From the NCBI RefSeq assembly GCF_019802255.1, contig NZ_JAHYSS010000007.1, positions 248,001 to 312,000 of the forward strand: 64,000 bases of DNA, given 5' to 3'. Positions 1-8,286 of the stretch are shown here, piece by piece; positions within the stretch are counted from its first letter, which is position 1; each line of letters opens with the position of its first letter. A program made the translations under genes and the position numbers. A model generated the notes under the pieces. The model worked only from the letters and a program-made list of their open reading frames with translations. It did not search any database and was not told the DNA's origin. The stretch is from Pedobacter polysacchareus. GTDB taxonomy: Bacteria; Bacteroidota; Bacteroidia; Sphingobacteriales; Sphingobacteriaceae.

Positions 1-1146
1 AACTTCTCTCAACCGATCTCGGACAACGTAGAAGAGGCTGTCTCTGGGGTAAAAGGTTCTATTGTGGTAAAGATGTTTGGCAATGATTTCGAGTTTATAG
101 AGAAAGAAGAAGAGAAGATTGAAAACATTCTGAAAACTGTAGAAGGGATTGAAGATTTAGGGATCCTGAGAAACCTTGGACAGCCGGAACTGCAGATCAA
201 CCTGGATCAGAATAAAATGGCTTTATATGGGGTGAGTACTGCAGCTGCCAATGCGGTGATTGAGATGGCGATTGGTGGAAAAGCGGCTACACAGATTTAT
301 GAGGGAGAGCGGAAGTTTGACCTGATTATCCGTTATCCGGAAGACTTCAGAAAAGACGAAAGCGACATTGCAAAACTGCGTATCCCTACCATTTCCGGTG
401 CAAAAGTACCATTAGGGGAAATTGCCAGCATCAAGAAAATCACTGGTCCGAGTATGATTTACCGCGACAAGCACCAGCGGTATGGTGCCATTAAGTTTTC
501 CATTCGCGGCAGGGATATGGGCAGTGTGATTGCGGAGGCTCAGGCCAAGGTAAATGAGAAAATTAAGCTTCCAAAGGAGTATAAACTGGAATGGGCAGGT
601 GATTTTGAGAACCAGCAAAGGGCAACCAGCAGGTTATCACAAGCCGTTCCCATCAGTCTGTTGCTGATCTTTTTAATTCTATTTGTATTGCTAGGTAATA
701 TCAAAGACTCTTTATTGGTCTTGAATAATGTGCCTTTTGCCATGGTTGGTGGGATATTGGCTATCCTGGCTACCGGTATCAATTTTAACATTTCGGCGGG
801 GATCGGTTTTATCGCCCTGTTTGGGATCTGTGTGCAGAATGGGGTGATCCTGATTACCAAGTTCAAGCACAATATCATAGAGCTGAGGCACCGTCCGGAT
901 TGGACCTTTGCGGATGCGATAAAAGACGGGGTATCGAGCAGGATACGTCCGGTACTGATGACGGCAATGATGGCAGCTATCGGCCTGATGCCCGCAGCAA
1001 TGTCTACTGGAATTGGTGCTGAAGCTTCAAAACCACTGGCAATCGTAGTCATCGGAGGTTTAATTACCGATACCCTGTTTAACCTTTTTGTATACCCAAT
1101 AGTATTCTATTGGGCATACCAGAAAAAGGTCAATCAAATGAATTAA
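1..1146 (+). CDS. Heavy-metal efflux RND pump (CusA/CzcA family), 5' truncated by the window edge
   Basis: The reading frame is already open at base 1, so only the last ~381 codons of a protein normally near 1,030-1,050 residues are present. The family forms the inner-membrane trimer of a tripartite pump exporting Cu/Ag or Co/Zn/Cd with a periplasmic adaptor and an outer-membrane channel. The visible part starts in the periplasmic porter domain (FSQPISDNVEEA, typical of HME-RND pumps), continues through the second porter half, and then five or six membrane segments. These carry the family signatures FGICVQNGVILI, RPVLMTAMMAAIGLMPA and GAEASKPLAIVVIGG. The metal cannot be told from this fragment. 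Adaptor and channel genes, if linked, lie to the left. It ends 3 bp from the stop of the convergent fucosidase gene, with no obvious terminator between. Confidence 0.93.
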   Translation, partial: NFSQPISDNVEEAVSGVKGSIVVKMFGNDFEFIEKEEEKIENILKTVEGIEDLGILRNLGQPELQINLDQNKMALYGVSTAAANAVIEMAIGGKAATQIYEGERKFDLIIRYPEDFRKDESDIAKLRIPTISGAKVPLGEIASIKKITGPSMIYRDKHQRYGAIKFSIRGRDMGSVIAEAQAKVNEKIKLPKEYKLEWAGDFENQQRATSRLSQAVPISLLLIFLILFVLLGNIKDSLLVLNNVPFAMVGGILAILATGINFNISAGIGFIALFGICVQNGVILITKFKHNIIELRHRPDWTFADAIKDGVSSRIRPVLMTAMMAAIGLMPAAMSTGIGAEASKPLAIVVIGGLITDTLFNLFVYPIVFYWAYQKKVNQMN

Positions 1147-1149
1147 TGT

Positions 1150-2589
1150 CTATAAGTCCGCTGCGTTATATGCTGCTATCTCTGATAGCACCGGACAGGC
1201 ATTTGCTTCCAGGATATGGACACGGATTTTAGTGGTTTTTATTCTTGGAAAAGAAAGGATTCGCTTATGGCCAATCGTGGTTTGCTGATCTAATTTTTTA
1301 TAAGTATCGCCATCCAAATACTCGACAGAAAATGATTTGACACGTTGTCCGAGGGCGATATATTCCTGTAAAACCAGGCGGTTGAGTTCCGTTGCTTTAC
1401 CAAAATCAATGGTAATCGCAGCGGTCTTCAGCTGATCAGCTGTAGCCCAGTAAGTAGCCGGGTTTCCATCAGTCAGGTTTGCAGCAGTAAATTGTGCGCC
1501 TTTTCTGGTATTGCTTACCGTAACTTTCTTTCCTCTCGCCAGGTTTGTCTTATAGCTGGCATCAATGGTTCTTTTGAATTCCATCAAGCGGGTGGAATCA
1601 TTGGGATGAATCAGTCCTTCCCGGTTTACCGGAACGTTCAGCAACAGATTGCCATTACGTCCGATGGAGGTTTCATAAATAGAGACCAGTTCTTTTAAAG
1701 TTTTCACTTTATCATCTGTATTCGCGCTATAGAACCATCCTGGTCTGATGGAAACATCTACTTCCGCAGGAATCCAGTATTTTCCATTTTCATTTCCGGT
1801 GTTCAATACGCTTGCTGCAGGTGCTGCTGCCCCTACCCCAAAGCCATCGGTATTTAAGGTAGACCAGTTGGTAGTTCCGGCAACTCCTCTTTCATTTCCC
1901 ATCCAGCGGGCATCAGGACCAATGTCGCTAAAGATCACCGCTTGTGGATTATTGGCTCTGACAATGCTGTTGAACAGCTTAAAGTCGTAGTCCTGATTTT
2001 TCTCTTTTTCTCCTTTTGCACCGTCAAACCATTGCTCAAATACAGGCCCATACTGCGTATGTACTTCTTTCAGCGTATTGGCAAACACTTGATTGTACTC
2101 TGGCGTGCCATATTTAGGATGGTTACGGTCCCATGGGGATAGGTATACGCCGAATTTCAAGCCATATTCTTTACAGGCTGCAGAAAGTTCTTTCAGCACA
2201 TCGCCTTTGCCATTTTTCCAGGCACTCTCTCTTACGGTATGAGTACTGTATTTACTTGGAAACAGGCAAAAACCATCGTGGTGTTTTGCGGTGATAATAA
2301 TGGCTTTCATCCCTGCAGCTTTCGCGGTACGCGCCCATTGACGGGCATCCAGTTTGGTTGGGTTGAAGACTTTAGGATCTTCATCGCCATGCCCCCACTC
2401 CTTATCGGTAAAGGTATTTGGCCCGAAATGGATGAACATATAGTATTCCATATCCTGCCATGCCAGCTGGTTTTTATTTGGGACTGCTCCATAAGGAGCA
2501 GGTGCCTTTTGCGCAAAAGTACCACCGGTACACAGCAAAAAAGAACATAAGAAAAAAAATGACGACTTCTTCATACGGTTAAAATTCAT
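1150..2589 (-). CDS. Alpha-L-fucosidase, GH29, secreted, with C-terminal discoidin-type domain
   Basis: Predicted exo-acting fucosidase removing alpha-L-fucose from glycans, exported to the periplasm or surface. 479 residues. A signal peptide covers residues ~6-27 (hydrophobic FFFLCSFLLC, cleavage after TFA). The GH29 barrel spans ~35-350, with the conserved start WQDMEYYMFIHFGPNTF, the AKHHDGF strand at ~101-107, and the WFDGA motif whose Asp (~189) is the expected nucleophile. Residues ~355-475 look like an F5/8-type (CBM32-like) carbohydrate-binding module (NLTDGNPATYWA, IDFGKATELNRLVL). The start could also be Met6 (2574), which gives a more standard signal peptide. It appears monocistronic and is not part of the SusCD locus 40 kb away. 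The acid/base residue of GH29 is poorly conserved and was not assigned. Confidence 0.93.
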   Translation of the reverse strand: MNFNRMKKSSFFFLCSFLLCTGGTFAQKAPAPYGAVPNKNQLAWQDMEYYMFIHFGPNTFTDKEWGHGDEDPKVFNPTKLDARQWARTAKAAGMKAIIITAKHHDGFCLFPSKYSTHTVRESAWKNGKGDVLKELSAACKEYGLKFGVYLSPWDRNHPKYGTPEYNQVFANTLKEVHTQYGPVFEQWFDGAKGEKEKNQDYDFKLFNSIVRANNPQAVIFSDIGPDARWMGNERGVAGTTNWSTLNTDGFGVGAAAPAASVLNTGNENGKYWIPAEVDVSIRPGWFYSANTDDKVKTLKELVSIYETSIGRNGNLLLNVPVNREGLIHPNDSTRLMEFKRTIDASYKTNLARGKKVTVSNTRKGAQFTAANLTDGNPATYWATADQLKTAAITIDFGKATELNRLVLQEYIALGQRVKSFSVEYLDGDTYKKLDQQTTIGHKRILSFPRIKTTKIRVHILEANACPVLSEIAAYNAADL

Positions 2590-2746
2590 TTATGGTTAGG
2601 TATAGCCTCCTAAATTGCAATATATTAGCGGCTGTAAGTTCTTTTTTTTTGCCATTAAATTAAATGATTTTGGCTTGATTTCCAGTCTCCTCTAAAACAC
2701 TAAGCCTGTTTAGGTGTTATATAAGCTGAAATTAAACCTAGCAAAC

Positions 2747-2998
2747 ATGAAAGACAATAAATCAGGTCCGGATGAGTTTGACATTCATCTGGATATAGAT
2801 GGCGCAGACACTATAATAACCGTAAAACCAGATGAGACCAGTGATGGTGCACGTTATTTCATCTGCTATATTGGTAACGACAGAATCACTCAACTAAGGG
2901 AAGAAATAGATGGCAAATGGGAACAGATATGGGGAATATTGGACCATTATATGGTAGATGCCATTGGGAAAGAAATTAATCATCGTCAAAAATCATGA
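2747..2998 (+). CDS. Small conserved-looking hypothetical protein, first gene of a two-gene operon
   Basis: About 83 residues if started at 2747 (MKDNKSGPDEF). An upstream in-frame ATG at 2714 would add 11 residues but lies where the promoter and leader are expected. The protein is acidic and probably a cytoplasmic beta-rich single domain (HLDIDGADTIITVKP, YFICYIGNDRI). I do not recognise the family. Its TGA overlaps the ATG of the SRPBCC gene (ATGA at 2995-2998), so the two are almost certainly translationally coupled and may act together. No signal peptide or membrane segment is visible. Confidence 0.7.
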   Translation: MKDNKSGPDEFDIHLDIDGADTIITVKPDETSDGARYFICYIGNDRITQLREEIDGKWEQIWGILDHYMVDAIGKEINHRQKS

Positions 2999-3684
2999 GT
3001 ACTCCATTAAAACTAAGATCCGGCAGATTTTCTATTGAAAAGCATCAATATGAGAATATAGGATGGTCGGAACGTATGGTATCGATGTTCCTGAGTGGGG
3101 CATTGATCAGCTGGGGCCTGAGAAAGCCATCAAAAACAAAGTTTCTTTATGGCGCATATATGGCCTACCGTGCTGCAACAGGCCGTTGTCTGTTTTATGA
3201 GCAATTGGGAATTGATGCCAGAAGGCCTCGTGCGGTCAATCTCCGGGGAGAATTTGTGGTTGAAAAGCCAGTAGCAGAGGTGTTCTCTTATTGGCGAAAC
3301 CTGAATAATCTTCCGGGAAGTATTCATCACCTGCTGGATGTAAAAGTAATTGATGAACATTTGTCGACCTGGAAATCCAATGTGATTGGCAATTTATTTT
3401 CCCTAAACTGGGATGCGGAAATAGTGAAGGAAGAGCCAGGCCGCCTGATTGGCTGGCAATCTGCTCCAGGCTCTCTGCTTGGTCATGTAGGAAGGGTAGA
3501 ATTTACGCCATCTGAAGATGGAAAAGATACGCTTTTGAAAGTGGTGCTGTCTTATCGTCCAGTTGGCGGAGGAGTAGGAATCGGTATTTCAAAAATGATC
3601 AATCCTTATCTGGAAGGTTTACTGAAAAAGGAAATGAAAAACTTTAAGCATGCAATTGAGCATAGAACTCCGGTTTATATCTGA
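2995..3684 (+). CDS. SRPBCC (START-like) family protein
   Basis: 229 residues. The C-terminal two thirds (~80-225) have the layout of a polyketide cyclase/dehydrase-like SRPBCC fold: a first strand with VNLRGEFVVEKPVAEVFSYW, the FSLNWDAEIVKEEPGRLIGW strands, and a long closing helix. Such domains bind hydrophobic ligands in a cavity. The N-terminal ~75 residues contain a Gly-rich hydrophobic stretch (MVSMFLSGALISWGLRK, then FLYGAYMAYRA) like the short membrane-associated region found before SRPBCC domains in related proteins. The substrate is unknown. It follows a small hypothetical gene with an ATGA overlap and is followed by a strong terminator at 3713-3757. Confidence 0.82.
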   Translation: MSTPLKLRSGRFSIEKHQYENIGWSERMVSMFLSGALISWGLRKPSKTKFLYGAYMAYRAATGRCLFYEQLGIDARRPRAVNLRGEFVVEKPVAEVFSYWRNLNNLPGSIHHLLDVKVIDEHLSTWKSNVIGNLFSLNWDAEIVKEEPGRLIGWQSAPGSLLGHVGRVEFTPSEDGKDTLLKVVLSYRPVGGGVGIGISKMINPYLEGLLKKEMKNFKHAIEHRTPVYI

Positions 3685-3712
3685 TTTTAAGTACTAAAGG
3701 CAACTGCCACAA

Positions 3713-3757
3713 TAAAAAAGGGCCTGAATCATTTTTAATGATCCAGGCCCTTTTATT
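3713..3757. terminator. Bidirectional hairpin terminator between convergent genes
   Basis: The arms are GGGCCTGAATCATT (from 3720) and AATGATCCAGGCCC (to 3750), with one A/C mismatch and a 3-base loop. There is an A-tract before and a T-tract after, so it can end both the SRPBCC operon (+) and the DUF5362-like gene (-). Confidence 0.85.
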
Positions 3758-3817
3758 TATTTACCGACACTTTTCCTTTATCAGGCTGCGTATTTTCGAG
3801 TTGTGGCTTTGCGAGTT

Positions 3818-4288
3818 TTAGCTGGCTGCACCAATTGCAGTAACCACGCTCAACAGCAAAATGACCGCGTATAGCCCCAACATCACAATGGTTAAGATCC
3901 CCCAGAATTTGAAGAATGATTTCATCTTACTCATGGCTTCAGCTAAACTCTCCTGATCTAGAAATAACACTGCTTTTTTCGCTGAGTTAGCATATTTAAA
4001 CAGCATTAAACTTGGATAAAAATATAGCAGTGCGAAAAGAATATAAATTACAGAAAGTGCACCAGTAGCTACGCCCATCATCGGATTTTTGCCCATTGCG
4101 GTCATCGCTGCAAGGATTGCAGGTAGACTTAAGGCCAATAAAATGATTAAAACGCAAAATATAAAGCCCATAACGGATAGAAATTTCGCCCATTTAGCCG
4201 TTTCATAGATGTAGCTGCGGATATCTTCTGTGACAATAAGTGTTTCTACCTCTGTGTGATCTGGTTTTGTTTCTTCGAATTCTTCCAT
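3818..4288 (-). CDS. DUF5362-like membrane protein
   Basis: 156 residues with four predicted membrane segments: ~38-60, ~72-95 (the short SVIYILFALLYFYP stretch), and two near the C-terminus (~128-152). The N-terminus is acidic and cytoplasmic (EEFEETKPDHTEVE). The arrangement, with an amphipathic helix (SYIYETAKWAKFLSVMGF) before the first membrane segment and a Lys-rich SKMKSFFKFWG loop, fits the DUF5362 family of Bacteroidota. Function is unknown. The family assignment is from memory of its pattern, not a search. It is monocistronic and convergent with the SRPBCC operon. Confidence 0.65.
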   Translation of the reverse strand: MEEFEETKPDHTEVETLIVTEDIRSYIYETAKWAKFLSVMGFIFCVLIILLALSLPAILAAMTAMGKNPMMGVATGALSVIYILFALLYFYPSLMLFKYANSAKKAVLFLDQESLAEAMSKMKSFFKFWGILTIVMLGLYAVILLLSVVTAIGAAS

Positions 4289-4357
4289 ATAGCTGTGATT
4301 TAAACGTTAATTAGTTTTTAGATACCCTAAACATAAAGAATATTTTTAAAAAATTGG

Positions 4358-4365
4358 TAGCTTTG
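4358..4365 (+). promoter_or_regulatory. -7 promoter element of ychF
   Basis: TAGCTTTG matches the Bacteroidota consensus TAnnTTTG exactly and lies 24 bases before the ychF ATG. A clear -33 TTTG is not visible. Confidence 0.5.
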
Positions 4366-4389
4366 CGCCAAAACTAGAAAAAATCATTC

Positions 4390-5484
4390 ATGGCATTACA
4401 ATGTGGTATAGTTGGTTTACCAAATGTTGGAAAATCTACCTTATTTAACTGTTTATCTAACGCAAAAGCTCAAGCGGCTAATTTCCCTTTCTGTACAATT
4501 GAACCTAATATTGGTGTGATCACCGTTCCAGATGAAAGGTTAACAAAATTAGCAGAATTGGTACAGCCAAACCGTATTGTACCTAATACAATTGAGATTG
4601 TTGATATTGCAGGTTTAGTGAAAGGTGCTTCCAAAGGTGAAGGACTAGGCAATCAATTTTTGGGTAACATCAGGGCTACAAGCGCGATTATCCATGTTTT
4701 GCGTTGTTTTGACGACGGAAACGTGATTCACGTTGACGGCTCAGTTGATCCGATTCGCGATAAAGAAATTATAGATACTGAGTTACAGCTTAAAGATCTT
4801 GACACCATCACGAAACGCATTCAGAAAGTAGAGAAAATGGCTAAAACCGATAAGGATGCCAAGAGAACTTTCGATATTTTAAGCGTGATCAAAACACATG
4901 TTGAATCTGGCCAATCGGTACGTTCAGCAGCAGTTGCAGCAGAAGATTTTGAGTTCATTGCCGATATGGGTTTATTGACTCAGAAGCCTGTGATGTATGT
5001 TTGTAATGTTGACGAAAACTCTGTGATCAATGGCAATGCGTACGTAGATCGCGTAAAAGAAGCTGTAAAAGATGAGAAAGCTGAAGTATTGGTGATTTCT
5101 GCGAAGATAGAATCAGAAATTGCAGAACTGGAAAGTTATGAAGAGCGTCAGGAATTTTTGGCGGATCTAGGCTTAACAGAATCTGGAGTAAACAAACTGA
5201 TCGTTGCAGCTTACCGTTTATTAGATCTTTATACTTACTTCACCGCAGGTGTTCAGGAAGTACGTGCATGGACAATTACTAAAGGATTTACCGCGCCTCA
5301 GGCTGCTGGTGTGATCCATACAGACTTTGAAAAAGGTTTTATCCGTGCGGAGGTGATCAAATATAATGACTTTGTCACTTTAGGTTCTGAAGCCGCTTGT
5401 AAAGAAGCTGGTAAATTGGCAGTAGAAGGAAAAACGTATGTTGTGGAAGATGGAGACATCATGCACTTCCGTTTTAACGTATAA
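4390..5484 (+). CDS. ychF: YchF/Ola1-type redox-responsive ATPase
   Basis: A 364-residue Obg-like P-loop NTPase that prefers ATP and binds the ribosome. It is a conserved modulator of translation and stress responses. Visible features: G1 loop GLPNVGKST near residue 8, G3 DIAGLVKGASKGEGLG, and the altered base-recognition motif NVDE in place of NKxD, which explains ATP preference in the family. A coiled-coil insertion at ~125-200 is followed by a C-terminal TGS domain (YTYFTAGVQEVRAWTI, ending EDGDIMHFRFNV). Full length for the family, with start at the first ATG. Monocistronic, closed by the terminator at 5521-5555. Confidence 0.97.
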   Translation: MALQCGIVGLPNVGKSTLFNCLSNAKAQAANFPFCTIEPNIGVITVPDERLTKLAELVQPNRIVPNTIEIVDIAGLVKGASKGEGLGNQFLGNIRATSAIIHVLRCFDDGNVIHVDGSVDPIRDKEIIDTELQLKDLDTITKRIQKVEKMAKTDKDAKRTFDILSVIKTHVESGQSVRSAAVAAEDFEFIADMGLLTQKPVMYVCNVDENSVINGNAYVDRVKEAVKDEKAEVLVISAKIESEIAELESYEERQEFLADLGLTESGVNKLIVAAYRLLDLYTYFTAGVQEVRAWTITKGFTAPQAAGVIHTDFEKGFIRAEVIKYNDFVTLGSEAACKEAGKLAVEGKTYVVEDGDIMHFRFNV

Positions 5485-5520
5485 TTTGTTGGCTTAACTG
5501 TCCTCATTATTCATAAAATA

Positions 5521-5555
5521 AAAACCCGGATGATCCTTAATCATCCGGGTTTTTT
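5521..5555. terminator. Bidirectional terminator between ychF and mgtE
   Basis: A perfect 14-bp stem, AAAACCCGGATGAT and ATCATCCGGGTTTT, with a 5-base loop and T/A tracts on both sides. It serves the convergent ychF and mgtE. Confidence 0.9.
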
Positions 5556-5613
5556 ATGAGCTTAATTCCCGGGAAGTGGTCCGGGAGATTATTATTATTG
5601 GTTCTTTTATACT

Positions 5614-6987
5614 TTAGAGGAGCACTCCGGTCAGGAACATCACCGCTACTGAGAAGTAAATGATCAGTCCGGTTACATCCACCAGCGTCGCTACAAAGGG
5701 CGCGGAAGAGGTTGCAGGGTCGGCACCCAGCTTTTTTAGGATCAGGGGCAGCATAGAGCCTGCCAGCGATCCCCATAAAACGACTCCTACTAAGGAAACG
5801 CCAACAGTAACACCGATCAACATCCAATGCGGACCATACATATCGGTAAAAAAGGTCCATGCAAAAATCCTTAGGAAACCGATACAGCCTAATACCACAC
5901 CCAGCATCAGCCCGGAAATGATTTCCCGTCGCATTACTCTCCACCAATCCGAAACCGTAATTTCACCGAGTGCCATTGCCTGAATGATCAGTGTAGAGGC
6001 TTGAGAACCACTATTTCCACCACTGGAAATGATCAAAGGAACAAACATGGCCAGGATTACTGCTTTAGCGATGTCTGCTTCAAAATGGCCCATTGCACTG
6101 GCAGTTAGCATTTCTCCAAGGAAAAGTACCACCAGCCAACCTATTCTTCGTTTAAATAAACCCAGAATAGGCATATCTAAATAGGGTTCGTCGAGTGCCT
6201 GCGTACCCCCTATTTTATGCATATCTTCTGTATATTCTTCGTTTGCAATCCAAAGAATATCATCTACAGTTACAATTCCTAACAGTACATTATGGTCGTC
6301 TACAACAGGTAAAGCGACGCGATTATTCATCCTAAAGATATTAATCGCTTCTTCCTGATGGTCGTTTGCTTTTAAAGCGATCAGGCGACGATCGGTCAGG
6401 TCTCCAATTTTAGCATCCGGATCTGCCAGGAGAATCTCCCTGATCCTGATGTCGTCTAATAAAGTTCCATCTTTATCGATCACATAAATTACATCGATGG
6501 TTTCGGAGTTTTTCCCATAACGTCGGATGTGCTCCAATACCCTGGTTACTGTCCAGTCTTTCTTTACCGCCACATAGTCCGGCGTCATCAGCCTTCCTAC
6601 ACTGTCTTCTTCATATCCTAAAAGGGAAAGTGCTTCTACCCTATCTTTTGCAGGCAATAGAATGATTAATTTTTTTACAGCTTCACCGCTGAGCTCGGAA
6701 AATAAGGAAGTACGGTCGTCTGGAGGTAAGAGGTTGATTAACTCAGCGAGTTTATTACCGGGAAGTTTTTTAATGATTCTTTCCTGAGTGGGAAAGTCAA
6801 GGATTCTGAAAACGTTAACTGCCCTTTTGATGGACAAGGTATCTATAAATGTGACTGCGTGCTGGGGAAGTTCGTCTATTAAATGTTCCACATCCGAAAT
6901 ATTCAGGTTGTCTAAATATTCCTTTAATTGTGTATTGTCTTCCTGCTCTAAGAGCTTTTCGATCTCTTCAACAATCATTTCTTCCAT
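5614..6987 (-). CDS. mgtE: Magnesium transporter MgtE
   Basis: 457-residue Mg2+-gated channel/transporter of the inner membrane. In order: an N-terminal helical superfamily domain (~1-130, with the repeat-like FPTQERIIKKLPGNKLAELINLL), two CBS domains (~130-255, containing VDVIYVIDKDGTL-like and VALPVVDDHNVLLGIVTVDDI strands), a connecting helix (~255-280), and five membrane helices (~285-457). The pore-region signatures ILAMFVPLIISSGGNSGSQA and LWGSLAGSMLPLILKKLGADP are present. Family members close when cytosolic Mg2+ is high through Mg2+ bound between the N, CBS and plug-helix parts. It is monocistronic and no Mg2+ riboswitch is visible upstream. Confidence 0.96.
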   Translation of the reverse strand: MEEMIVEEIEKLLEQEDNTQLKEYLDNLNISDVEHLIDELPQHAVTFIDTLSIKRAVNVFRILDFPTQERIIKKLPGNKLAELINLLPPDDRTSLFSELSGEAVKKLIILLPAKDRVEALSLLGYEEDSVGRLMTPDYVAVKKDWTVTRVLEHIRRYGKNSETIDVIYVIDKDGTLLDDIRIREILLADPDAKIGDLTDRRLIALKANDHQEEAINIFRMNNRVALPVVDDHNVLLGIVTVDDILWIANEEYTEDMHKIGGTQALDEPYLDMPILGLFKRRIGWLVVLFLGEMLTASAMGHFEADIAKAVILAMFVPLIISSGGNSGSQASTLIIQAMALGEITVSDWWRVMRREIISGLMLGVVLGCIGFLRIFAWTFFTDMYGPHWMLIGVTVGVSLVGVVLWGSLAGSMLPLILKKLGADPATSSAPFVATLVDVTGLIIYFSVAVMFLTGVLL

Positions 6988-7388
6988 ACGCCCCTTCTTT
7001 ACATGATTTTCATTAATGTATTCTTTTAATGCCTAAGTTATTAGAATGGGAATTTTTGATCCTCATTCCGTGCCTACGGCATTTATCATTTTTGCAAAAG
7101 TGCCTTTTTATTTTCGAAAAATAGCGTTTATAATGGATTATTATTGTCTTTTAGAAGCAGGCCTGATTTTCAAAAGTCCAAAGCCAGCTATCCACTTCAT
7201 TATCAGATTTCAAGAGAACAGATTTGATCCTGAATTTGATTTACTTATTTGAAGATAAACAGCTGATTTTGTAGTAAAAGCTTATTTTTTTTGGTATTAA
7301 CAGGGTTTATGAGTTAAGAAATGAGGAAAAGCTGGAAATTTAAAGAGTATAAAGGAATAACCAATCAAATTGATATATTTGCCAAAAT
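6988..7388. other. Intergenic region, mgtE upstream to tRNA-Arg; no gene recognised
   Basis: AT-rich DNA. A 68-codon open frame on + (7046-7252) has no recognisable start context or composition and is not called. The only clear signal is the tRNA promoter element at 7374-7381. Confidence 0.5.
7374..7381 (+). promoter_or_regulatory. -7 promoter element of tRNA-Arg
   Basis: TATATTTG (consensus TAnnTTTG) ends 7 bases before the first tRNA base, as expected for a tRNA whose transcript starts close to the mature 5' end. Confidence 0.6.
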
Positions 7389-7460
7389 GTTTCCGTAGTT
7401 CAATGGATAGAATTGTTGATTCCGGTTCAACAGATATGGGTTCGAATCCCTTCGGGAACA
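7389..7460 (+). tRNA. tRNA-Arg (anticodon CCG)
   Basis: 72-nt cloverleaf. The acceptor stem GTTTCCG/CGGGAAC has one T-G wobble. The D arm is GTTC/GAAT. Anticodon stem GTTGA/TCAAC closes the loop TTCCGGT with anticodon CCG, reading CGG codons. The TTCGAAT T loop is present and the discriminator base is A. The T stem ATGGG/CCCTT has a T-T mismatch at its second pair. CCA is not encoded. A strong terminator follows immediately. Confidence 0.93.
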
Positions 7461-7463
7461 CAC

Positions 7464-7498
7464 TAAAAGCCTTTAGAGATCTCTTTAAAGGCTTTTTT
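7464..7498 (+). terminator. Terminator after tRNA-Arg
   Basis: The stem AAAAGCCTTTA/TAAAGGCTTTT surrounds a loop containing GAGATCTC and runs into a T tract, four bases after the tRNA end. Confidence 0.85.
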
Positions 7499-7694
7499 CG
7501 TTAAATAGGTTACAGCTTAGAAACTATAAAATAATATCTGCTGTTCCACAAGGAGAAATCCAGTTCTATAAATCTTTCATTTTCTAAAGGGCTGGAATGG
7601 CTGAACACGGATCATCCAGAAGCCCTTATAAAAATTCTTCTGGTTTATATTAGAAGCAGGCGCACCCGCTGAATAGGCTGTTGTGCCTGGGGTG

Positions 7695-8102
7695 TTATTT
7701 GTTCAAACTCAACAACCAGTCGTTTCCATATTTATCCCTTACAGTGCCAAACAACACCCCCCAGAAATTCAATTCCAAAGGATGGCTATTTTGTCCTCCT
7801 TCGGAAAGTTTCTGGTAACATGCCTTGATGTCTTCCTCTTTATCAAAATTAAGAAGAATAGAGAGGGAATTACCTTTAATTAACTGCTCATTATCCATTA
7901 GATCAGTTGCCGTTAAAACCAACCTTTCGCTGATCAAATTGGCTTGCAGGATACAGTCTTTTATTTTCTGAGGAAACTCCTTCGATGATGGAGCATCAGC
8001 AATACTTTGAAAATTAAGTATTCCACCAAAACAACCTTGATAAAAGGTCATTGCTTCACGGCAATTGCCGTTAAAAGTGAAGTAAGGGCTTATGGTTATC
8101 AT
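7695..8102 (-). CDS. VOC family (PhnB/3-demethylubiquinone-methyltransferase-like) protein
   Basis: 135 residues with the two beta-alpha-beta-beta-beta halves of the glyoxalase/bleomycin-resistance fold. The start ISPYFTFNGNCREAMTFYQGCFGG and the end FGTVRDKYGNDWLLSL are typical of the PhnB-like branch. These are small dimeric cytoplasmic proteins whose substrates are mostly unknown, and despite the name they are not shown to make ubiquinone. No membrane segment is present. It is divergent from a GlxA-type regulator (8287) across a 184-bp gap, so that regulator may control it; this is inference from position only. Confidence 0.88.
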   Translation of the reverse strand: MITISPYFTFNGNCREAMTFYQGCFGGILNFQSIADAPSSKEFPQKIKDCILQANLISERLVLTATDLMDNEQLIKGNSLSILLNFDKEEDIKACYQKLSEGGQNSHPLELNFWGVLFGTVRDKYGNDWLLSLNK

Positions 8103-8229
8103 GATTATTTAATATAGAAATCGCCAACAGGTTTAGTAATAAATGATGCTCAAATTTAACAAGCAGATTCACCAAACATCTTGTGCAAAAACGACAATTA
8201 AGGGGGTTGTATGCGACAATAAAACCTGA

Positions 8230-8237
8230 TATATTTG
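8230..8237 (+). promoter_or_regulatory. Promoter of the GlxA-family regulator gene
   Basis: The -7 element TATATTTG fits TAnnTTTG. A GTTG sequence ends at 8209, 20 bases upstream, in place of the -33 TTTG. The leader would be about 45 nt. Confidence 0.5.
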
Positions 8238-8286
8238 ATATAGAAACCAAAGTATTGAGGAGAAGACTTAGCAACGAAAAAAATCA

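Noticed and set aside
540-1052. A 170-codon frame antisense to the RND pump
   Set aside because: Shadow frame of the conserved membrane helices of the real gene.
7046-7252. A 68-codon + frame in the mgtE-tRNA gap
   Set aside because: No start context, no family pattern, and AT-rich hydrophobic composition typical of chance frames.
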